DNA of 22,528 nt from Mikrocytos mackini (taxonomy: Eukaryota > Endomyxa > Ascetosporea > Mikrocytida > Mikrocytiidae). Of the stretch, positions 7,285 through 14,442 are shown piece by piece (position 1 is the stretch's first letter; the number at the start of each line of letters is the position of its first letter). A program made the translations under genes and the position numbers. The notes beneath the pieces are model-generated. The model was not told the origin of the DNA and searched no databases. It worked only from the letters and a program-made list of their open reading frames with translations. The DNA is taken from positions 1-22,528 of the forward strand of contig JASNJN010000221.1 of NCBI GenBank assembly GCA_030180075.1. The letters run 5' to 3'.

Positions 7285-8286
7285 TTATTTGAATGGATGT
7301 GCAGACTTCTTGTGCTTCAATAACTCAGTTTTGTCGCTCGCAATATAAGAGCAGTTGTAACAGTTCATTTTACCACCACTGTTGTTGTCTCTGTTGAAAG
7401 ATCTGAAACCAGGTCTGTCCCCACCTCTTCTGTCTCCACCTCTCCTATCATCTCCTCTCCTATCATTACCCCTTCTGTCTCCACCCCTTCTGTCTCCACC
7501 TCTTCTATCATCACCTCTTCTGTCTCCGCCTCTCCTGTCATCACCTCTTCTGTCTCCGCCTCTCCTGTCATCACCCCTTCTATCAAAGCTTCTTCTGTCT
7601 CCATCCCTATCCGACCTTTTGTCTTTGTGCTCTTTATGCGCGGGCGCTTGTTTTATTTTCTTGCTTCCGGGACCCTTCTTTTTCTTTTCATCGTCGGAAG
7701 AATCGTCCGAGGAAGAAGAAGAATCTGATGAGTCAGACGAAGAATCATCCGAAGAAGAGTCAGATGAAGAATCATCAGACGAAGAATCGGATGAAGAAGA
7801 CGATGAGTCATCCGAAGAAGAATCAGATGAAGTGGAATCGTCTTTAGGTTGGGTTACTTTGGCTTGCTTTCTTGTGTTTTCCGCAGCAAACCCACCGGCT
7901 ATTTCCCTGATTTTACTATCTAGATCCATTTCGTTATCCCCGTTATCCATATTTTCAGATATATAAACTCCGCTTATTTCCAGGATTCCCTCTTTAAAAT
8001 TGTGCCACTCAACAAATACCGATTTAAAAGAATTCAGTGCGGTGGATGAGATCTGCTGGATGTTGTACCTATTTAATACGGCAATGGTTACCTTATCTCC
8101 ATTTGTTAATATCCCAACTACTGCACAGCTCGCATTTTCAGCTACTGTGAATTTCGCGATGCATGAAGCACTAATGGTGACTTGTTGCAGCTCGGTCAAG
8201 TAACCCTCCTTAGCAACGTCTGTTATCGACTCTGTGCCTTTTATTATACGGTGGAAGAGTTGAACTTCGTCAGTATTATTTTCCAT
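7285..8286 (-). CDS. nucleoplasmin-like nucleolar protein with acidic tract, DRRGG repeats and C2H2 finger (HD2/FKBP-NPL type)
   Basis: The 333-residue product has four parts. Residues 1-110 are beta-rich and resemble the nucleoplasmin-like fold of plant HD2 (HD-tuin) proteins and of FKBP39/Fpr3-type proteins; this is inferred from pattern and architecture. Residues 148-200 are almost only Ser and Asp, a classic nucleolar acidic tract and casein-kinase-2-like target. Residues 201-225 are lysine-rich, a likely nuclear signal. Residues 228-292 repeat DRRGG/DRRGD about a dozen times, an Arg-Gly-rich RNA-binding tract. The end is a C2H2 zinc finger, C309-x2-C312-x12-H325-x4-H330. HD2 proteins share the order fold-acidic-zinc finger; the Arg-Gly tract between is an addition. 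Such proteins chaperone histones and act in rRNA gene chromatin and ribosome assembly. No FKBP isomerase domain is present. Catalytic deacetylase activity should not be assumed. Confidence 0.75.
   Translation of the reverse strand: MENNTDEVQLFHRIIKGTESITDVAKEGYLTELQQVTISASCIAKFTVAENASCAVVGILTNGDKVTIAVLNRYNIQQISSTALNSFKSVFVEWHNFKEGILEISGVYISENMDNGDNEMDLDSKIREIAGGFAAENTRKQAKVTQPKDDSTSSDSSSDDSSSSSSDSSSDDSSSDSSSDDSSSDSSDSSSSSDDSSDDEKKKKGPGSKKIKQAPAHKEHKDKRSDRDGDRRSFDRRGDDRRGGDRRGDDRRGGDRRGDDRRGGDRRGGDRRGNDRRGDDRRGGDRRGGDRPGFRSFNRDNNSGGKMNCYNCSYIASDKTELLKHKKSAHPFK
7411..7599 (-). repeat. in-frame 15/30-bp minisatellite encoding DRRGG/DRRGD
   Basis: Within the gene above, a 15-base unit encoding Asp-Arg-Arg-Gly-Gly or -Asp repeats about twelve times, often alternating as 30-base pairs. 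The units stay in frame with few variants (one N, one P). The array probably changes length by slippage, so copy number may differ between strains. Confidence 0.85.
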
Positions 8287-8677
8287 AGAATTTAATTTTT
8301 TATTTTGATAAAACTTTCATTTTTGGGAATAGGAGTTCAACACGCACCATACGTAATTGGCGTCGTAGATATTTACCATATGGTGCAGTTATCGTATTTT
8401 ACTAATCAAAAGTTCAAAAATATTTTCGGAGAAGAAATAATTCGCCCGAGCGGTTTCTGTACATCAATCCGCCGATTTTTTTGCGTTTATTATTATATTT
8501 AATAGAAGATGATGTATTACAAGTATTTTAAAACAAGAATGGGCTGTTTTAACATAAAACCATTCCAACTAAACACACACAACGAATAAAATTCTCCACA
8601 ATCTATCCACATATCTTAGTTAAATTTACTATTTAACTTTATAACCCAATCACTTGTTCTCCTGTCATAGTTTTGTT
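8287..8677. other. 391-base intergenic gap
   Basis: The gap lies between the start of the nucleolar-protein gene and the end of secreted protein B. A 65-codon plus-strand open frame (8305-8502) lacks an ATG start at its head and has no recognisable motif, so I treat it as chance. Nothing else is visible. Confidence 0.45.
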
Positions 8678-9715
8678 CTACCTTTTATATCTTAGCAGGT
8701 TGCTTCCATTTTTATCTATTTTTTTTAATTCAAGCGCTCCTATTAAATCCATATTCCTATACATCAACAACTTATAATCTTCGTTATCGTTATGTTCGGG
8801 TATTAGAGAATACGCCTTTTTTGTGTTTAACATAAAGGTAACACCAAAATCTCCGTCAAAACTAGGCAAAATAGACAACGACGCTGCATCTTCTTTATGT
8901 TTAAAGAAAGATGCCATTTCGTTTGTCTTCAGTCTATCAGCGTGTATGACTACGCCGTGTTTCTTTATGTTTTTAGTAACATATGAGTCATTAAATAGGC
9001 GATCGTATTTGTTGTAAACTTCTTCATGTCTAGTAAGTACTCTATGTTTGTTAACGAGCAGTTTAAAGAGAGTATCTATACTAATTCCTTCCCTGAAACC
9101 TTGCTTATCTTTTTTGTTTACCACAATCTCTTTGCACATCACAACTTCGTAGTCGGGATCCTCTGAAAAGAAATGTTGTACCGATGAATCTACGATGCTG
9201 TATGACAACGGGAAAAGATAATTCATGTATAATCTAAAGTCTGCCGAACCGTTAAAGTTAATATAGTCTCCGTTTGTATGTAAATATGAATCGTGGGTGG
9301 ATCTTTCTACTGGGATTCGCATCATTTCTGAATTTATTGGAATGGGTATACCAATCTGGATCAAATTTGTCTTGGTTCGCCGGTTTTCTATCTTTAAAAG
9401 ATTCATTAAGTTGTTATTTTTGTTCCGAATGGTGTATAGATCGTAATCGGTTCGAGAAAAGTAATTTTTCTTTATTGTAGCGTTGCCGTCTCCTATAGGC
9501 GTCATCATTTTTGGAATATTGTCTCTGAAATCGAAGTAGTCAACTTCTAGCTTGGTGAGATGTCCGGATGTGTCTGATAGGGCTTGGTTGGAATTAAAAG
9601 TTAAATTTATGAAAAAGCGCTGTGGAGATTTCGCCTGTATGAGACATCTAAATGTTTGCTTGGCGCTACGAGAAATGGATAAAATAAATATAACTTGTAA
9701 TAAATGGAGAATCAT
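8678..9715 (-). CDS. putative secreted protein B, novel family (paralogue of 1462-2406)
   Basis: The first true ATG in the frame is at 9715, giving 345 residues. The N-terminus MILHLLQVIFILSISRSA is a good signal peptide. The mature part begins KQTFRC and matches secreted protein A: F-R/K-C at the start, FNSNQ against FNCNQ soon after, IGIPIP against IGVPVL mid-way, a late strand DFGVTFMLN against DFTLLLVFD, then YKLLMYRN against RKLFVRKY, and ELKKIDKNG against ELKKYEKNG near the end. There is no second membrane segment. Identity is low overall but the matches are in order along the whole length. I do not recognise the family. Both paralogues are on the minus strand and bracket the housekeeping genes. 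Secretion is likely; role unknown. Confidence 0.75.
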   Translation of the reverse strand: MILHLLQVIFILSISRSAKQTFRCLIQAKSPQRFFINLTFNSNQALSDTSGHLTKLEVDYFDFRDNIPKMMTPIGDGNATIKKNYFSRTDYDLYTIRNKNNNLMNLLKIENRRTKTNLIQIGIPIPINSEMMRIPVERSTHDSYLHTNGDYINFNGSADFRLYMNYLFPLSYSIVDSSVQHFFSEDPDYEVVMCKEIVVNKKDKQGFREGISIDTLFKLLVNKHRVLTRHEEVYNKYDRLFNDSYVTKNIKKHGVVIHADRLKTNEMASFFKHKEDAASLSILPSFDGDFGVTFMLNTKKAYSLIPEHNDNEDYKLLMYRNMDLIGALELKKIDKNGSNLLRYKR

Positions 9716-9876
9716 TTGGAACAAGTTTATTTTAAAAATTGGTTTTCTATCAGTTGTGTTTTATATTTTATTACTATGGATTGGCAAAATATCCCTACAA
9801 TGTTGCAGAATATATATTCAAAAGCGGTCTGTATACGGATGAAATTATCGTGATAATCCAATTTTTTAACCCTTTA

Positions 9877-10023
9877 CACCCGGTTTGGTATATATACATA
9901 CCAAGGTATTTCCACGTTGCGCCCGGTTTGGTACGTATATATACCAAGGTATTTTCACGTTGCACCCGGTTTGGTATGTATATATACCAAGGTATTTTCA
10001 CGTTGNACCCGGCTTGGTATATA
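9877..10023 (+). repeat. 43-bp tandem repeat, about 3.4 copies, palindromic core
   Basis: Three full units of 43 bases begin at 9877, 9920 and 9963, and a fourth is cut short at 10023. Each unit starts (C/G)ACCCGGTTTGGTA-like and ends TTTTCACGTTG, with only a few differences between units. The core TTGGTA-(TA)n-TACCAA is almost perfectly self-complementary. Just before the array stands TTAACCCTTTACACCCGG; TTAACCCTTT is how many piggyBac-family ends begin, but I find no matching right end. One base (10006) is ambiguous. Confidence 0.88.
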
Positions 10024-10570
10024 CAGTAAACTTTGAAGGTTTGGCCGGTTTTTGTCCCAAAATGCCTTGGACTGGCTAAGATTAGAGTGACTAAGACATC
10101 TAAATTCTCTTTATATATTTTGGTAACAAAAATCTCAATTTGTTGTTCCCCAAGCGGGGACCCTTGGTTGTATCACCCATTCAGGAAAATCATATAAAAC
10201 CTATTGATAATGTATATTTCTATCTATAAAAAACGAATGGTGAATTTTAAATACAAGTAAAACCACGGGGAGACGTTTTAACCATAGAGTTCGGTTAAAA
10301 TGGGGATAAACACAAATTACAGGTATTCCAAAATTATAATGTAATTTGGCTAACACTAGAATGTTGCCCACCTAAAGAACTTGATAAAACAATGTATAAG
10401 CGGTTGATTTGGGGTAAATTCAATATTTTCACGATCCTGTATCATTTTCAGAGGCCCAAAAGCACTTAAACAGTAAAATATTTTTAATTAAATTGGACCA
10501 AACCCCCTAAAAATCGGCTAAGAATGGAGCGACTAAGTCTTAGAATTGGCTAAACCTTCATAGTTTACTG
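10024..10570. mobile_element. 547-bp non-autonomous TIR element, pogo/Tc1-mariner-like ends
   Basis: The left end CAGTAAACTTTGAAGGTTTG is the inverted copy of the right end (reading inwards from 10570, CAGTAAACTATGAAGGTTTA), about 21 of 23 bases matching. CAGTAAAC starts are common in pogo/Tigger and other Tc1-mariner relatives, and a TA stands before the left end. It contains no ORF. The segment GGCTAAG-A--(A/G)-GAG-GACTAAG occurs in the same orientation near both ends (from 10074 and 10516). The right TIR appears to carry an extra copy of this segment. The right end abuts the hAT element, so its own TA duplication is not visible. Confidence 0.65.
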
Positions 10571-10594
10571 CAGAGATGAGAATTTCCGACCCGC

Positions 10595-10632
10595 CCGCCC
10601 GAACCCGACCCGATCGGGTCGGGTTCGGGCGG
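10595..10632. repeat. 38-bp perfect palindrome at the hAT left end
   Basis: Nineteen bases beginning CCGCCCGAACCCGACC are followed directly by their exact reverse complement, with the centre between 10613 and 10614. The palindrome is GC-rich in an A/T-rich region and lies 24 bases inside the element's end. A near-palindrome of the same CCCGACCC character occurs at the right end (about 13719-13766). Such subterminal repeats in hAT elements are usually transposase-binding sites. Confidence 0.9.
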
Positions 10633-10815
10633 AGGGACCTCGAAAAACAGGAAAAAACGCTCATGTCAAGGCACTTCTTCGAAAATGGAGTTAAATCTCA
10701 ATTTTAAAGTAACGATACCATTTTAATATATAAAGTAATAAGAATATATTTGTTTATGTATCGATTTACTCTTGTTTATATTTTGACTCTTTTGTTTTTA
10801 AAATTTTATTTTCTA

Positions 10816-12615
10816 ATGAAAACCCCCACTACAGAAGAACTTTCGCCTGGGAAAGTATTGACAAAAGAACAATATGATAACATCGTAAGAATCAAGCCAA
10901 ATTCCTCCAGTATCGCTTGGTGCCGTTTTTCACTTGTCAAAGATAATGATCTTGCGGTTTGTGATTCATGCTACAAAACTTATTACTACCATAGCAAAAA
11001 GAGTGGAACATCATCTTTACTTTCACATAAATGCTGTCTGCTCAACACTCCATCTGTTTTATCACATATTCATAATTCCAAACTTTCAAAGGCTAACAAA
11101 ACCAAACTTAATGATATTATTTTTAATTTTCTAGTTCAATGCTGGCTGCCCCTTAGAATCGTGGAAACAGATGGTTTTAAACAGTTTATTAAAGATATAA
11201 CATTATTATCATATAAAAACCACGTTGTTGTTGCTAATGATTCAATTATGCACAGAACAAGTTTTTCAAATATGATACTAAGTTTATATAAGAAAGAAAA
11301 AGAAAAATACAAAAACGAACTAAAGACAATTTCAAAATATTCGTTGTACTTAGACTTATGGACACAAAAAACAACAAAGCAAAAGTATTTGTCTATTTTT
11401 ATTGGATATCTTGACAATAATTTGAAATTCAAAACCAAGAATTTATCAACACATTTTATTGGCATAGCTTCTAAGGTTCAAGTTAAGAAGGATACTCAAG
11501 ATGTACTTGCAGAATTTGGGATCAATACGGATAACTTGACTTCAGTTGTGACAGATGCCGGCACTAATGTCACGAAGTTATTTGAAAACAAACTCACTAT
11601 TGTTTGTTTTGCCCACAGAATAAATACAGTACTGTCTAACCTGTTCGAAGATGCAGGGCAGGAGGTATCAGTGCTGCTCAAAACGTGTTCCAGTCTATCA
11701 CAAATGAGTAAATATTCCAAATTTCATGAAAGTGTAGGCGTAAAACTCCCTTCATTGAGTAATACAAGATGGAATTCTCAGTATATGTTGTTGGAAGCTG
11801 TGCACACGCATATATCCGGGATCAAGGAATATCTGAGGTCTGAGAAGCATTTTAACATGATCGAAAATTTAAAGGAAATTTTAATTTTAAAACTAATAAT
11901 ATTTTTAAAACCCTTTTTCGTGGCAACCAAAGAATTGGAGAAGAAGGATTTTACTCTATACTTAATACAACCACTAAGACATACACTTACCCAACATATT
12001 AATGATTCAATGAAAGAGACGAATACAACTATAAGTAGATTAGCTACAAAGACAAAGACAATATTTAGAAGTAAAATGGAGATATACGATGAACATTCAT
12101 TTGATCTTCTTCTTTCTACTTTTCTTAATCCCGAGTTCAGTGGGTTAAATTGGGTGCCCTCGTTTTCACGCCATGTTTTTATTCGCGATGTAACCAATAT
12201 GATTACAAATGACTTGGAAAGGAATGAGGAGGTGCAAAATACAGAAGAAATCGAAATGGTCGAAGATCCTGACTAACAAGTTCTTCTAAACAGAAGGGAA
12301 AATACGGATGTTCTAAACTTTAAGAGGCTTAAAAATGTAAGGACACCACAAAGAAATCTTAATGAAGTAACTGAGTATCTATCTTTGTGCCGAACAGTCC
12401 CCGAACCACTGCTGAATAATTGTTCTGAGTTTTGGAAGATTCATAAATCTACGTTGCCACGTCTATGTTCACTATTTATGGAGAAAGGGCATATAATGGG
12501 ATCATCGTGTGTAGCCGAAGGACACTTTAGCAAATTAGGTTATTACATCAACGCAAGAAAAGCAAATTTGAACACTGAAAAGTTAAGAGCATATGCTTTT
12601 CTGAATGGGAGTTAA
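10816..12615 (+). pseudogene. hAT transposase, interrupted by one in-frame TAA
   Basis: From the ATG at 10816 the frame runs 486 codons, meets TAA at 12274-12276, then continues in the same frame to 12615. The two parts together are a complete hAT transposase of about 600 codons. A BED-type zinc finger (C49, C52, H71 region) comes first. The RNase-H-like core has catalytic D180 in YLDLWT and D247 in VVTDAGTN, the conserved CFAH (264-267) and TRWNS. The C-terminal dimerisation domain lies after the stop, with LPRLCSLFMEKG, SSCVAE and HFSKLGYY. The product would cut and paste the element with 8-bp duplications. The nonsense codon removes the dimerisation domain, which is normally needed. Host genes here stop with TAA, so reassignment of TAA is unlikely. 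No other break is visible, so inactivation is recent or the stop is a sequencing error. Confidence 0.88.
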
Positions 12616-13415
12616 TTAATTATAAATAATATTATATTTATCTTTTATTAATTTTTATGAAACAACATGTTTTACAACTTCAACGGCCTGCCTAATTAAC
12701 TATACTGATAATACTAACGATCATCTTTAAAGTTTCTACTAAAACATCTACGGTTTAATGGTACACTTTTAAAGACCAATTAATTAATTTTAAATTCAAC
12801 ATGCTCCTAGAATAATACTGTCAAATTACGAAAAGAGATTTCGTATTCACATCCCTATGTTATTCATCTTGCCCCCTCTTTTTATTCTATGTATCGCCTT
12901 TACTTATTTATTACCATTATACAACACATTTAAGTGAATTGTTAAATGACTAGAGTTGACGCTGACTTTATCATTTGTTAGAAAGAACACAAGTGTAATG
13001 TTAAATTCACGGTCTTTTCGATTGTTTTCATATAATTGTTGATAATCAGGGTGAGTTTTGGAATATAATTTGCAGACTGTGCCGGTCTTGATTCCACTGT
13101 TTGCCGTCTCTCTAAAACATATTCATCACTTGCTTTATTATACGATCCGAGACTATTTAAATTGGCGTTACTTTCTGTTATTCTCTGAATCCCTAATGTT
13201 TTTTTTTATAAGAGAAACTAATTAAACAATTAATTATAAATTTCACTCTTCCTCACCACTAACTTACTCAGTTAAACTTTGCGCTCCTCAACACATATCA
13301 CAAAATGTTCCATTGGGATCAAATCCCATTTACTTCGTCGTTTACGACGTCTTTCGGAAAACCCGTAACGTTCCGCTCAGACCTATGCCCTGTAATTTCT
13401 TTAAACAGTTTAAAG
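12616..13415. other. non-coding 3' part of the hAT region
   Basis: There is no gene-like frame here. The first 600 bases are A/T-rich. The last 150 (from about 13260) are richer in G and C and contain small inverted repeats, such as TGGGAT-CAA-ATCCCA near 13315 and CGTCG-TTTA-CGACG near 13338. I cannot tell whether this belongs to the hAT element or to older DNA. Confidence 0.45.
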
Positions 13416-13792
13416 CAGAGTTTAGAATTTCCGACCCGACCGCCCGAACCCGACGCGTTCAGGTCGGGTTCGGGCGGAAGAAGGTCAAAAAACGCTAAAA
13501 ACTCTCACATGGATGCACTTTTAAAAATATGCACAATATTAGTTATTTACGCTAGATATTTGCGTAATTTTATTTTTCAAATAGTTAATTTACTCTGATA
13601 TTTGATTATATGATGAAAACAGGCTAAAACAAATAATTTTTGAGTTTTGATTCGTTATTTTTGAATATCATAAATTTGGGGGAATTAATTTTTTAGTAGA
13701 AAAATTCTTACAAATTTCCTACCCGACCCGCCCGACCCAAAGGCGGGGCGGGTCGGGTCGGGTTCTGGATTTAGGTAAAATTCTCAACTCTG
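13416..13792. mobile_element. short non-autonomous hAT copy (377 bp)
   Basis: It begins CAGAGTTTAGAATTTCCGAC, closely similar to the coding hAT's left end for about 60 bases including the CCCGAACCCGA tract, and ends with the inverted CAGAGTTGAGAATTT. It has no transposase. Flanking 8-mers GTTTAAAG and CTTTTATG agree at 5 of 8. It is either a MITE-like derivative inserted beside the coding copy, or the right end of that copy with a duplicated left end. Confidence 0.6.
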
Positions 13793-13969
13793 CTTTTATG
13801 TCGTCGACATTCCTGGAAGCCTTGTCCAGAAACTGGCAATTCCCGCCGCGCTCTCGTACTCTGTGCTTCGAGCTCTTGGGGCTGTGCGCGCTGGGCGCGC
13901 GCGGTGTGCACTCTTTCTCTTGTCCACCAGTTTTTTAAGGCAGTCGGTGTACACTGCCGGTGCTCTGTC
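13793..13969. other. GC-rich block between two transposons
   Basis: This 177-base stretch is clearly richer in G and C than anything else here except the hAT tips. It holds GCGCGCTGGGCGCGCGC and a hairpin GGCAGT-CGGTGTAC-ACTGCC near 13939-13958. A 66-codon minus-strand frame is a by-product of composition. I recognise no gene. Confidence 0.5.
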
Positions 13970-14442
13970 ACATACCGAAGAAATCTAGAAAAAGTGAACT
14001 TTAATTGAGCTTTATTTTTATCTAAATTTCTGTATATTCAATTTTTAAATATATTCTAATGCTTTTTGCAAGGAATTTTTCGAGGTTTGGGGCTGTTCGT
14101 GACATTTAGTTCTGATTTTGTAAAATTTTTTTAAGAACTTAAAATGGTTTTAAAATTAAAGACATCAAGGTATTATATTATGATAACATGATTCTATTCT
14201 ATAGTGGTTTTAAGATGGGCAGTGTATGGTTTACAAAAAATATATTTTTTAAAATTTTAACTTTTGCAATGAATTGTAGTTATTGTAATTACACAGCGAC
14301 GGATCAACTGGCCCTATCTATCCATATAACAAGAATACATACCAAGAACAGACCCTTCCCATGCAATCTATGTTCTAAATCGCACAAAAGCAAATCTTCC
14401 TTCTCAAATCATAAACACAGTAAGACACATGTAATAAGAGCA
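13970..14442 (+). repeat. left TIR of the MULE, includes transposase start
   Basis: This arm holds about 218 bases of presumed promoter and then the first 85 codons of the transposase, including both C2H2 fingers. Similarity to the other end stops abruptly after GTAATAAGAGCA. Confidence 0.9.

Larger units (their letters stand above)
10571..13792 (+). mobile_element. hAT DNA transposon (outer limits)
   Basis: The left end CAGAGATGAGAATTT and the inward-read right end at 13792, CAGAGTTGAGAATTT, match at 14 of 15 bases, typical short hAT TIRs. Both ends carry GC-rich CCCGACCC tracts inside. The transposase gene lies between. The flanking 8-mers (GTTTACTG left, CTTTTATG right) agree at only 5 of 8 positions, so a clean 8-bp duplication is not proven. 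A second left-type end at 13416 makes the right boundary ambiguous: the 13792 end could belong to a separate short copy, with the right end of the coding element lost. Confidence 0.65.

Noticed and set aside
7382-7966. A 194-codon plus-strand open frame opposite the nucleolar-protein gene, rich in Ser, Pro, Leu and Glu.
   Set aside because: It is the mirror of the Ser/Asp and DRRGG repeats on the other strand; low complexity explains its openness.
9552-9842. Plus-strand frames opposite and beyond the start of secreted protein B.
   Set aside because: They overlap its signal-peptide end on the other strand and run into the 43-bp repeat; no motif or ATG context supports them.
12274-12276. TAA read as a sense codon (alternative genetic code).
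   Set aside because: MCM5, eS31, secreted protein A and the MULE transposase all end at TAA in the expected place.
13305-13598. Plus-strand frames of 60-97 codons across the short hAT end.
   Set aside because: They run through the terminal repeat and its GC tracts; not a protein.
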